NCBI RefSeq assembly: GCF_001463885.1
Contig: NZ_BBWQ01000012.1
Coordinates: forward strand, 124,001-188,000
Reading direction: 5' to 3'
Origin: Aureimonas altamirensis
GTDB lineage: Bacteria > Pseudomonadota > Alphaproteobacteria > Rhizobiales > Rhizobiaceae
Length of the DNA stretch: 64,000 nucleotides
Below the pieces are notes generated by a model. That model ran no database searches. It was not told where the DNA came from and worked only from the letters and a program-made list of their open reading frames with translations. Numbering within the stretch: the first letter of the stretch is position 1; the number at the start of each line of letters is the position of its first letter. This document shows positions 45,638 to 53,879 of the stretch, piece by piece. Both the position numbers and the translations under genes were made by a program.

Positions 45638-46370
45638 GGTAGGGTAAACCTATCTTGCGCCAGCCGCCGAGATAGCCGACCGCCTCCAGCCCCCTTTTCG
45701 GACATTCCGTCGTAGTCAGAATCGATCTTGCGCGTAACCGAGTATCGCGAAGCAAGGGAGGCCGATCGCCGCCTCGAATGCACTGAACATCCAAATACCA
45801 TGCTCGCGTATGCCCTGAACGGCTGCTGAAGCAGAACACGAATATTCTGAATTTTCAGTGCGTTACCAAAGCATGCATGGCTTCAATCGAGCATTTGATA
45901 CCATGACGGAGCCGGAATCCCGTTTATGGTATCGGCGGGAACTTCACTAGCACGCCGCTCTTATACCATGGAAAATACCATTTATGATTTGGGATAAGTT
46001 ATTGTTTTATTGAATTTTAACAAGCAAAAACAATAACTTATAATCTCACCTCACTCCCACTCGAATATTTTTTTCGCCCTAAGCTTCTGATATATCTGCA
46101 AAAATAATTTCAGCGGCCGATTATGCCGTGTAAGGTACCGTCAAAAACCTAGCCTCTTGATTTTGCTGAGTTTTCAGGCGTCAACCTTGCTGAAAAAATT
46201 CTGTGAACTTTCGGCATCTATCGGCTGCTTCGCAGTGAGGCAGCAACCACAAACGTCGAATCTGATGCGTCGATAAAGTACCGTCAAAACCGGCAAAATC
46301 AATGCTCCCACTTGGTCGGGGATCGGCGGGCTGAGATCGAACACATCGCATGGACGGCAGAGGTTGAGAG
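45638..46370. other. Gap holding the right boundary of the mini-element and further repeats
   Basis: No gene is recognised in 733 bases. It contains ATACCAT boxes, a 15-bp perfect AT-rich inverted repeat (arms 45994-46008 and 46027-46041), the right att-like core, and, beyond it, a 12-bp direct repeat GTACCGTCAAAA at 46135-46146 and 46278-46289. Confidence 0.6.
45898..46062. repeat. Right ATACCAT arm boxes, AT inverted repeat and att-like core
   Basis: ATACCAT boxes occur at 45898-45904, at 45926-45932 (inverted), and as a pair at 45963-45981 that matches the left arm pair with one mismatch. The 15-bp inverted repeat follows at 45994-46041, then the core TCACTCCCACTC at 46051-46062. The order arms-core mirrors the left end, as in integrated elements of tyrosine recombinases. 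Confidence 0.55.
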
Positions 46371-47726
46371 GTGAAGACAGTTTCTCGGGAAGAGCTTTAC
46401 GAGCTGGTTTGGTCCAAACCCATGACCAAAGTTGCCGCTGATTATGGCGTTACGGGTACGGCGTTGAAGAAGACCTGTGATCGCCACCACATTCCAACAC
46501 CAGAACGTGGATACTGGGCGAAGCTGGAATACGGAAAGCGGGTCAACAAGGAAGCACTACCGCCACTGAGCCAACCAAACTTGGCTACGGTGAGGATATC
46601 AGGAAGTTCCGAGCAGCATCTGTCTCCGTCGGTCCGCGACGCCAAGGAAAAAGCCAGAGACAGGCTCCACAAGCACGCTGCGGCTAAGCCGCTTCTGGTC
46701 TGTGAATCCGAACCGACGCTAAGCATCGTTGAACCGCCGTCTCTCGCTGCTACAAGGCGCGCGATTTCGAAAGCGCGTCCTGACGACCAAGGTTTCGCGT
46801 CGGTCCGCTCGAAAGGCGTTGTCCCACTCAAAATTGCTCCTGCTTCCATTGAACGGGGAGTTCGGGTTCTAAGCCAGTTGTTCACTCTTGCGGAAACCCA
46901 AGGCCATTTGCCCAAGGCAACCGAAGACGGTTTGGTGCTCATTGTCGAGAATGAATCAATTGCGTTCGGCCTGGAGGAACAGCCCGAGAAAACCTTGCAT
47001 CAACCAACAACCGCGGAATTGAAGCGGCGGGATGAAAGGATGCGCTGGGGCTACACCACCGATCCATGGCCCAAGTACGACCAATTTCCATCGGGCCGGC
47101 TCGCCATCGTCATTCACGCCAACCCATATTCAGGACTTCGCCGCACTTACTCAGACGGAAAGACACAAACCTTGGAAAGCATGCTGCCCGACATATTGGC
47201 AGGTTTCGCTGGGCACGCCGCGTGCATTAGTGAGCGCAGGAGAGAATCCGACGAGCGGCAGCGCCGCCAGCAAGAGGCCGAAGCTCGACGCCAGCGTGAA
47301 GAGGCATTCAATAGCCGCGAGAAGCGCCGCATGGAGTTTGCGGATGCAGTCCATGAGCAATTGACCCAACGGGACAAACTTACTGCAGTGCTGCATCATC
47401 TCGAAAATGCAACGTCTGAGGATGCTGCAAGAGTGAGCGCAATGACGACTTGGGTCCGGCAGCGTCTGAACCAGATCGACGCCCTGATCAGTCCCCATTT
47501 TCTCGACATTTCGGCGAGATCGTCGAAAGTCGATTTCGCCGAGCCAGATCCTGAAGAGGAAGCGGAAAGGGGCAGCTTTTACTATTCGCCCCCCATCACC
47601 CTCCAACTCTGGTCTATCGACGACGCAAAGGGGCTGGCCACCTCATGCTCGCCGCTGGAGTGGACAGACGCCTTGGCCTTGCCGATCGATGAAGCAGAGA
47701 CGGACGAAGCCTCTCCGACCGACTGA
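46371..47726 (+). CDS. Hypothetical 451-residue protein with N-terminal HTH-like segment and coiled coil
   Basis: The N-terminus (SREELYELVWSKPMTKVAAD, then GVTGTALKKTCDRHHIPTPERGYWAKLEYGK) looks like a helix-turn-helix and resembles hypothetical proteins that recur in integrative elements of proteobacteria, by recollection. Residues about 290-330 form a strongly charged coiled coil (SERRRESDERQRRQQEAEA). The C-terminus is acidic. The start is GTG at 46371. Function unknown. It lies between the mini-element and the AbiE pair, inside the accessory block. Confidence 0.75.
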   Translation: MKTVSREELYELVWSKPMTKVAADYGVTGTALKKTCDRHHIPTPERGYWAKLEYGKRVNKEALPPLSQPNLATVRISGSSEQHLSPSVRDAKEKARDRLHKHAAAKPLLVCESEPTLSIVEPPSLAATRRAISKARPDDQGFASVRSKGVVPLKIAPASIERGVRVLSQLFTLAETQGHLPKATEDGLVLIVENESIAFGLEEQPEKTLHQPTTAELKRRDERMRWGYTTDPWPKYDQFPSGRLAIVIHANPYSGLRRTYSDGKTQTLESMLPDILAGFAGHAACISERRRESDERQRRQQEAEARRQREEAFNSREKRRMEFADAVHEQLTQRDKLTAVLHHLENATSEDAARVSAMTTWVRQRLNQIDALISPHFLDISARSSKVDFAEPDPEEEAERGSFYYSPPITLQLWSIDDAKGLATSCSPLEWTDALALPIDEAETDEASPTD

Positions 47727-47877
47727 TACGAAACCAGTTTCAGCCATCAAAATTTGAGGATTTGTATCAACGCCAGGCCCTACGGTTTGCCATACGCTGT
47801 ATTTGCTAACCGACGTGACGCTAACTGGGATATTTTCGAACTAGCCTGCAGTTTGAATATGAGCTAAAACGCTCACC

Positions 47878-48720
47878 ATGAGTGAGCAAAGCGAAGGAAA
47901 GCTGAAGCAGCTTGAGCGCCTCCTTCCGGAGGGCTTGCTCGTCGATTCCGCGTGGCTCTCCGCGCGCGACTACTACACCTCCCTGCGCACCAAATATGTT
48001 TCCTCGGGCTGGCTCGAACAGCCGGCACGCCGGGTCTATAGACGCCCCCGCGGACAGTTGAGCTGGCAGCAGGTCGTTATCTCGCTCCAGACGCTCCTCG
48101 ACCATCGCATTGCTGTTGGTGGCCGAACAGCTCTCGAACTGCAAGGCTATGCCCATTACGTCTCGCAAGGCGGTTCTAAGGTCTATCTTCACGGTCCAAC
48201 GAAGCCCCCCAACTGGCTCGCCGCGCTGCCACTCAAGGAGGAATTCGTCTACCGCAACAGCACACCGCTCTTTGGGAGCGACCTACACGAGGTTGACTTC
48301 CCTCCCCTCGTTCCGGGTGCCGACAAGCAAGGCGACCGGCCGCTCCAGGAGGCCGGGCTGCGCTCCCTTGCCTGGGGACAATGGGATTGGCCGCTGACGG
48401 TTTCAGCACCGGAACGTGCCATCCTCGAGCTTCTCGACGAACTGCCCGATCATGAAAGCTTCCATCAGGTCGACGTGCTCATGGAGGGCCTGAGTGATCT
48501 TGCTCCACGACGGCTGCAGAAGCTGCTTGTCCGCTGTCGAAGCGTAAAGGTGAAGCGCCTCTTCTTCTTCTTTGCCGATCGGCATCGCCACGCATGGCTC
48601 AAACACATCGAGCGCGCTGCAATCGATCTTGGCTCGGGCAAGCGCATGCTGGTCAAGGAGGGGCGCTACGATCCCACCTATCAGATCACCGTGCCGAAAG
48701 AACTGGATGAGGCACCCTGA
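47878..48720 (+). CDS. abiEi: AbiEi-type antitoxin/transcriptional regulator
   Basis: A 280-residue protein with the COG5340/AbiEi layout: an N-terminal winged helix (LLVDSAWLSARDYYTSLRTKYVSSGWLEQPARRVYRRPRG) and a long C-terminal antitoxin domain (AVGGRTALELQGYAHYV, LTVSAPERAILELLDELPD). A GAGC/GCTC pair overlaps the region just before and over the start, suggesting autoregulation. Its TGA overlaps the toxin ATG by one base. It should neutralise AbiEii and repress the operon. Confidence 0.9.
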   Translation: MSEQSEGKLKQLERLLPEGLLVDSAWLSARDYYTSLRTKYVSSGWLEQPARRVYRRPRGQLSWQQVVISLQTLLDHRIAVGGRTALELQGYAHYVSQGGSKVYLHGPTKPPNWLAALPLKEEFVYRNSTPLFGSDLHEVDFPPLVPGADKQGDRPLQEAGLRSLAWGQWDWPLTVSAPERAILELLDELPDHESFHQVDVLMEGLSDLAPRRLQKLLVRCRSVKVKRLFFFFADRHRHAWLKHIERAAIDLGSGKRMLVKEGRYDPTYQITVPKELDEAP

Positions 48721-49634
48721 TGGCTTTCGCTGATGCCTACCGCAACCAGGTGGCGCTCTTAATCCGCACGCTGCCTTCAGTCGCAGCGGAAGAGTGTTTC
48801 GCGATGAAGGGCGGCACGGCCATCAATCTCTTCATCCGCGACCTGCCACGGCTTTCGGTCGATATCGACCTCACCTATCTGCCGGTTCAGGATCGCTTGA
48901 CCTCGCTAGCTGCGATCGATGCGGCGATGCTGCGCATCGCAGAGCGCATCACTGAAGCGGTTCGCGGTGCCCGCGTCACGCCATCGCGCTCGCGCGAAAA
49001 CGTCGTCACCAAGCTCGTGGTTCGCAGCGACAGTGCGCAGATCAAAATCGAGGTCACGCCGGTCCTGCGAGGCTGCGTATTCGAACCCGACTTTCGTCCT
49101 GTCTCCTCCGGCGTCGAAGACGAGTTTGGTTTCGCGGAAATGCAGATTGTCTCCTTTCCCGATCTCTACGCCGGGAAGATTGTCGCCGCGTTCGACCGGC
49201 AGCATCCACGTGACCTCTTCGATGCGCGCGACCTTTTGGCAAACGAAGGCATCGACGACGCGCTGCGGCGGACCTTTCTCGTCTACCTCATCAGCCACGA
49301 TCGACCCATGGCCGAGGTGCTGGCGGCGCGGCGCAAAGACATCAAAGCTGAGTTCGAGCACGGCTTCCTCGGCATGGCGCGGCAGCCGGTCGCACCCGAC
49401 GACCTTCTGGCGGCGCGTGAAGCGCTGATCAGCAAAATCGTCGGCTCAATGCCTGATCCTCATCGCCAATTCTTGTTGGCGTTCGAACGAGGCGAACCCG
49501 ATTGGTCAACAATCGGCTTGGAAGCGGCCGCCGATCTGCCGGCCGTGCGATGGCGGCAACAGAATCTAGATAGCTTGAGTGCTGAGAAGCGGGGGACGCT
49601 GGTGAAGCAGCTTGAAGATGTCTTGGCGAGATAG
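48720..49634 (+). CDS. abiEii: AbiEii-type nucleotidyltransferase toxin
   Basis: A 304-residue nucleotidyltransferase toxin. MKGGTAINLF (Lys30, Gly31-Gly32) and LSVDIDLTYL (Asp48 and Asp50) are the DNA polymerase-beta-type catalytic motifs of AbiEii. FPDLYAGKIVAAFDRQHPRDLFDARDLL holds the later conserved Lys and Asp. AbiE systems give abortive infection: the toxin modifies tRNA or similar targets when the antitoxin fails. Motifs are complete, so the toxin looks active. Confidence 0.92.
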   Translation: MAFADAYRNQVALLIRTLPSVAAEECFAMKGGTAINLFIRDLPRLSVDIDLTYLPVQDRLTSLAAIDAAMLRIAERITEAVRGARVTPSRSRENVVTKLVVRSDSAQIKIEVTPVLRGCVFEPDFRPVSSGVEDEFGFAEMQIVSFPDLYAGKIVAAFDRQHPRDLFDARDLLANEGIDDALRRTFLVYLISHDRPMAEVLAARRKDIKAEFEHGFLGMARQPVAPDDLLAAREALISKIVGSMPDPHRQFLLAFERGEPDWSTIGLEAAADLPAVRWRQQNLDSLSAEKRGTLVKQLEDVLAR

Positions 49635-49642
49635 GCGAAGCG

Positions 49643-50491
49643 ATGGCGGAGATGGGCGGTGTCTGGACCGAGGAGCAGAACGACGCGATCGTTGCGGATT
49701 ACTTAGCGATGCTCGCCGACGACATCGCCGGCCGGCCATACAGCAAGGCCGAGCACAACCGGCTGCTGCAGGCGGTAATTGGGCGGCCTCGGGGTTCGAT
49801 AGAATATAAGCACCAGAACATCAGCGCAGTGCTAAAGGGCCTCGGGGAAGATTGGATCCCTGGCTATAAACCGGCCTTCAATTTCCAAGCCTCGCTCGTC
49901 GACGCGGTGGTTCGCTGGCTGGATCGTCATCCGGATTGGCTCGCATCCACCGCACGGACGGCCGTGAATCCGTCGCTGACAGCGCTAAGGGAAGAGGCGA
50001 TCCTATGGATCGGCCCGCCTCCGACGCACAGCAATGCGCCGCCGCCCAACGAACTCGAGCAGATGGCAGCTATCGCCCGAAAGTACGATGTGGCCGAGCG
50101 TGATGCCCGCAATCGCGCGCTGGGCCGCGCCGGCGAGGAGCGGATCCTCGCCCATGAACGTGCTAGCCTGCTTGCCGCCGGCCGAACTGATCTCGCAGGC
50201 CGCATCCGCTGGGTGTCGCAGACCGATGGCGACGGTGCCGGCTACGACATCCTTAGCTTCGATCCCGATGGCCGCGATCGGCTGATCGAGGTGAAGACGA
50301 CCAAAGGCTGGGAACGAACGCCGTTTCACATTACGCGTAACGAACTGGCCGTTGCTGAGGGGCGCCGCGGTGATTGGCGGCTAGTGAGGTTGTGGAATTT
50401 CGCTCGCGAGCCCCGGGCGTTTGAGTTGCGGCCGCCGTTGGAGGCGCATGTGTCGCTGATGGCCACCAGCTATCAGGTCAATTTCTTATAA
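49643..50491 (+). CDS. DUF3883 protein with PD-(D/E)XK-like nuclease motif
   Basis: A 282-residue protein. The C-terminal part is a DUF3883 domain (LGRAGEERILAHERA, then VSQTDGDGAGYDILSFDPDG and LIEVKTTKGW). Asp202, Glu216 and Lys218 make a PD-(D/E)XK-type catalytic set, so nuclease activity is plausible. The first 110 residues are helical and not recognised. It begins eight bases after AbiEii and is likely in the same operon, which is not part of a standard AbiE system. Confidence 0.82.
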   Translation: MAEMGGVWTEEQNDAIVADYLAMLADDIAGRPYSKAEHNRLLQAVIGRPRGSIEYKHQNISAVLKGLGEDWIPGYKPAFNFQASLVDAVVRWLDRHPDWLASTARTAVNPSLTALREEAILWIGPPPTHSNAPPPNELEQMAAIARKYDVAERDARNRALGRAGEERILAHERASLLAAGRTDLAGRIRWVSQTDGDGAGYDILSFDPDGRDRLIEVKTTKGWERTPFHITRNELAVAEGRRGDWRLVRLWNFAREPRAFELRPPLEAHVSLMATSYQVNFL

Positions 50492-50547
50492 GGGGCCGGG
50501 AGAGGACTGTCCGGTTCTAGCGAAGATCTTCTATATGCCAAACCCAC

Positions 50548-51696
50548 TCAACTTAGCGCGAGGCTGACCTGCCCCCATGCGGCATAGTCCTTCGATCCAT
50601 GGCCGGTGATGATGCAGACAACAGTATCACCATCACGCAAGCGCCCATCGGCATAAAGCCGGCGCATGGCGGCCAGGGAAGTGGCCCCGGTCGGCTCGCT
50701 AAACAGGCCCGCCCTACGGGCAAGGTCGCGCATCGCGACGAGGATGTCTGCGTCGGGCACGGCGATGCCGATGCCGCCTGTGTCGCGCACCAGCGACAGC
50801 GTTAGGTTGCCCTCCTCCGGATACTGTGCCAGTGGATCGGAGATGCCGGATGCGACGGTTACGGGGTTCAGCCAGGGGGATACCGCATCGGCACCGGACG
50901 CATGTGCCGAAGCAATCGGCGCGCAGCCCGCCGATTGCGCGGCCACCAGACGCGGCATGGCAGCTCCATGGTCGGCGAAGCCTTGGTAGACGCCGTGAAC
51001 CAAAGGCCCGGAGCTTGTCGGAATGGACACCCAGTCAGGTGTGTCGCCAACAAGCGCCAGCGCGATTTCCTGCCCGACCAGGCGTAGCGCGTCCACACCG
51101 TAGGCGTTCAGGTAGGTGGTAGTTAGGTTCGCGTAGCCGGTTTCCGTCGCCAGCACCTGCCCCTTGCGGAAGGACCTGGAGTAATCCCCCGGCTCACGGT
51201 GGAATGTCGCCCCATACGCGGCGATCTGCGCCACCTTGCCATCCGGTGTGGATTCTGGACAGACGATGATCGCCGGTATACCCGCATTAGCGGCATAACA
51301 GGCGACGGCCGCGCCTGCGTTGCCGCTGGATGCGCAGATGACACCCTCTACGCCCATTTCCAAGGCGCGGCTCATCGAGGCTGCCACCAGCCTGTCCTTG
51401 AAGGAGCCGGATGAATTTCGCGTTTCGTCCTTCAGCAGCAGAAGCCCGGTAAAGTCGGGGTGCAGCAGGCTTGGGCGAACCTCCCGCAAGGGCGTTTCGC
51501 CTTCGCCCAGCGTGACGGTATCGGAGACGAAATTCCGTCTTTCCCATCGCCCGGAAACGGGCATGGCGCGCTCAACCCGCAAGATCCCGCCGCATTGCGG
51601 ACAGCGATAGGTGAGCGCGGCAGCGGACAATATCCCGCAGGAAAGGCATCGCAAGCCGGCGACGGGTGGCAGTGCAACGGATGTCGTCGCGTCCAT
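50548..51696 (-). CDS. Threonine-synthase-like PLP enzyme with N-terminal zinc ribbon
   Basis: A 382-residue fold-type II PLP enzyme. Cys17, Cys20, Cys32 and Cys35 form a zinc ribbon, and Lys100 in SGSFKDR binds PLP. SSGNAGAA binds the phosphate-like group and TSSGPLVHG fits the tail. The order matches threonine synthase-like proteins of about 400 residues. Threonine synthase proper needs O-phosphohomoserine, but the surrounding oxidoreductase genes suggest a different beta-eliminating or beta-replacing reaction. It lies eight bases after the GMC gene. The frame is open to 51879, but the ATG at 51696 with AAGG upstream is preferred. Confidence 0.88.
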   Translation of the reverse strand: MDATTSVALPPVAGLRCLSCGILSAAALTYRCPQCGGILRVERAMPVSGRWERRNFVSDTVTLGEGETPLREVRPSLLHPDFTGLLLLKDETRNSSGSFKDRLVAASMSRALEMGVEGVICASSGNAGAAVACYAANAGIPAIIVCPESTPDGKVAQIAAYGATFHREPGDYSRSFRKGQVLATETGYANLTTTYLNAYGVDALRLVGQEIALALVGDTPDWVSIPTSSGPLVHGVYQGFADHGAAMPRLVAAQSAGCAPIASAHASGADAVSPWLNPVTVASGISDPLAQYPEEGNLTLSLVRDTGGIGIAVPDADILVAMRDLARRAGLFSEPTGATSLAAMRRLYADGRLRDGDTVVCIITGHGSKDYAAWGQVSLALS

Positions 51697-51704
51697 GGCG
51701 GACC

Positions 51705-53330
51705 TTACGCCGCCATGGAGCGTGTCGTGGTCGACAGGCTCTGGAAGTTGTCGCGGATATAGGCGGCAGCTCGCAAGGCGAGGGCCGAGATGGTGGGCGT
51801 CGGGTTGACCACGCCGCCCGTGGCCAGCACGCTGCCGTCCACGATGAAGAGGTTGGGCACCTCCCAGCTCTGGTGCCATTTGTTCACGACGGAATTCTCC
51901 GCATCCTTACCCATGCGGCAGGTGCCGATCATTTGCCAGGCCGGCGTACGGTAAACGCCATCCTTGTCGCGATAATCCTGTAGGCGATACTCATATGCGC
52001 CGCAGGCCTTGGCGAGGTCTTCCAGCCGATCCAGCATGTAGTTCATCATGCGCTTGTCGTTTTCGCCGGGTGCATAATGTGTTTCGGCTGCCGGCACGCC
52101 GTCGCTGTCGGTGAGCGTGGCAGACAGCGTTACCCGGTTTTCCGGGTTGGGCAGATCGTCGCCGATGGCGAACACCCCAATAGAGTGGCCGAAATGGCTG
52201 CGGAACCAGTCGTGATGGCCCTTGCCCCATGGCGCGCGCGACGGGCTGAACCAGCCCGACGCCAGTTCGCCGGCCGACGCGGTCGACGTGATGCAGTTGA
52301 AGTTGAAGCCATTGACGAAACCGCGCGACAGGTCGGTCTCCGCAAACTGGCGCGAGATCAGCGAGGCGACGTAGCCGATATGTCCGTCAACGGGTTCGTC
52401 CACGAACATCTCGCACCCGACCAGCGTATGGTGCAGCAGATAGCGGCCTACCTGATCGTTCTGGTTCGCCAGATTGTCGGAGGCCAGCAAAAGCCGCGGC
52501 GTGCCAATGCCGTTGGCGGCGACGATTACGATCTTGGCTTTTTGGAACAGGATGCGGTCGGTGTTGCGGTCGACATACAGGGCGCCGCTCGCGCGGCCGT
52601 CCGGCCCTTTCTCGATCTTCAGGACACGCGCGTTGATGCGCAGTTCGCAGCCGGCATTCAGAGCTTTGGGCCAGATCGACATGGAGTATTTGCTCATCGA
52701 GCCGCGTGGGCATCCGTTGCAGGTGCCGCAATTATTGCAGGCCGGGCGACCGTCATAATCCTCCGAGACGGCGCCGGCCTCCACCGGCCACCAGTGCCAG
52801 CCCAACCTGTCGAACCCGTTCGACAGACGGCCCGCAACTTTGGAAAACGGCATGGGGCCGGTTGGCGACCGCTCACGCGGGGGCATGGCCGGATCGCCTG
52901 GCAGGCCGGAAACGCCCACAAGCCTGTCCGCAGCCTCGTAATAGGGCGCGATATCCTCGTAGGCGATGGGCCAGTCGGGTTGCAGGCCATGCTCCGTTCC
53001 CTTGCGGAAATCGCTGGGGCGGTAACGCGGCCAGATGGCGCCATAGACGTTGGTGGAACCGCCGACGGCATTCCACATCAAAATCTGGGACGAGTCCGAC
53101 GTTACGGGAAAATCGTCTGGATGATCCCGCTTGTTGACGTCCGGACTCCAGTTGGTGCGTCGCTGCCAGCTCCAGTCCGCGTGCAGATGCGGGTGGTCCG
53201 CCGCTTCCACCCAGGACCCCTGCTCAAGGCAAACGACATCGAGCCCGGCCTCGGCAAGCACCAGTGCGGCCAGAGAGCCCGTCGCCCCTGCCCCGACAAT
53301 CAGCACGTCGCATTCACGCGTTTCGGTCAT
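51705..53330 (-). CDS. GMC-family FAD oxidoreductase
   Basis: A 541-residue flavoprotein: FAD motif LIVGAGATGSLAALVLAEAGLDVVCLE at the N-terminus, WNAVGGSTNVYGAIWPRY, a Cys-rich CNNCGTCNGCPRG, VAANGIGTPRLLLAS and the C-terminal catalytic region NLFIVDGSVLATGGVVNPTPTISALALR. It resembles the large subunit of gluconate 2-dehydrogenase type enzymes, and the gene directly upstream is a broken small-subunit gene whose original stop overlaps this ATG (ATGA). The large subunit looks intact, but it may be inactive or mislocated without its partner. Confidence 0.9.
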   Translation of the reverse strand: MTETRECDVLIVGAGATGSLAALVLAEAGLDVVCLEQGSWVEAADHPHLHADWSWQRRTNWSPDVNKRDHPDDFPVTSDSSQILMWNAVGGSTNVYGAIWPRYRPSDFRKGTEHGLQPDWPIAYEDIAPYYEAADRLVGVSGLPGDPAMPPRERSPTGPMPFSKVAGRLSNGFDRLGWHWWPVEAGAVSEDYDGRPACNNCGTCNGCPRGSMSKYSMSIWPKALNAGCELRINARVLKIEKGPDGRASGALYVDRNTDRILFQKAKIVIVAANGIGTPRLLLASDNLANQNDQVGRYLLHHTLVGCEMFVDEPVDGHIGYVASLISRQFAETDLSRGFVNGFNFNCITSTASAGELASGWFSPSRAPWGKGHHDWFRSHFGHSIGVFAIGDDLPNPENRVTLSATLTDSDGVPAAETHYAPGENDKRMMNYMLDRLEDLAKACGAYEYRLQDYRDKDGVYRTPAWQMIGTCRMGKDAENSVVNKWHQSWEVPNLFIVDGSVLATGGVVNPTPTISALALRAAAYIRDNFQSLSTTTRSMAA

Positions 53331-53879
53331 CGATCGAGCCCCCAGCGTTCCGTTCTGGCTTCGTTAAGGCCGAGCGCGGAGATATCCAGCCGCTGCACGT
53401 CCTCTGTCTTCAGATAGTGGCCGCGCGTGGCCCGGCCTGCTGCGGTTGATGTCGAAAGGCGTCATCGGATAGCCGGTCACATGCGGGCGGTAGGAATAGG
53501 GGCGTCCCGTTGCCTGGATGGTACTGATGACGAATGGCGTCTAGTAATAGGCAAGATAGGTTGCGCTGCGTAGCGCATCGAACAAGTCGGGCTCAGCCTC
53601 CTCCAGCGCGGCGACGGCGGCGATACGCCTGTCCGGGTCCGGGCTGGAAAGGCCGTCCTGGTGCCAACCGAGCCCTGCTGCCAAGTGTTCGAAAGTAGCA
53701 TCAGACCATTCCGCCATTACGCGGAGGGCCACCAGCCCATGCACACCCGCTTCCGAGGCCGAGGGCCAGATGCTGTCGCCGGGGATGAGTTCGTCCACCA
53801 GCGCCAGTATCAGCCGCGCCCTGTCGCGGCCGTCCATCGGAGTATTCCGGCGCTCCGGCTCCAGGGTCGCGGCGCTCAT
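53327..53879 (-). pseudogene. Gluconate 2-dehydrogenase subunit 3-like gene, broken by stop and frameshift
   Basis: From the ATG at 53879 (AAAGGA upstream) the frame gives 112 residues (RARLILALVDELIPGDSIWPSASEAGV, then SATYLAYY) to a TAG at 53541-53543. The frame then stays open through TPFVISTIQATGRPYSYRPHVTGYPMTPFDINR, and around 53420-53445 the sense continues in another frame (RGHYLKTEDVQRLDISALGL) to a TGA at 53327-53329 that overlaps the GMC start. The complete ancestral product is the expected size for subunit 3. Two lesions mean it is a pseudogene, unless they are sequence errors. Confidence 0.78.

Larger units (their letters stand above)
43278..46062. mobile_element. Putative 2.8-kb non-autonomous integrative element bounded by guaA-type att repeats
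   Basis: TCACTCCCACTC occurs at 43278-43289 and again, in the same orientation, at 46051-46062. On the minus strand this is GAGTGGGAGTGA, encoding Glu-Trp-Glu-stop, the conserved end of GMP synthase (guaA), a known integration site of genomic islands. Just inside each end is a nearly identical 19-bp repeat (43344-43362 and 45963-45981, one mismatch), resembling integrase arm sites. The segment is AT-richer than its surroundings and carries three genes, but no integrase. It may be a remnant, a satellite mobilised in trans, or one unit of a tandem island array. guaA itself is not in the window. A 12-bp match alone could be chance; the paired arms make that less likely. Confidence 0.5.

Noticed and set aside
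43278-46062. An integrase or transposase gene within the mini-element
   Set aside because: No frame carries the Arg-His-x-x-Arg-Tyr pattern of tyrosine recombinases or a serine-recombinase or DDE motif.
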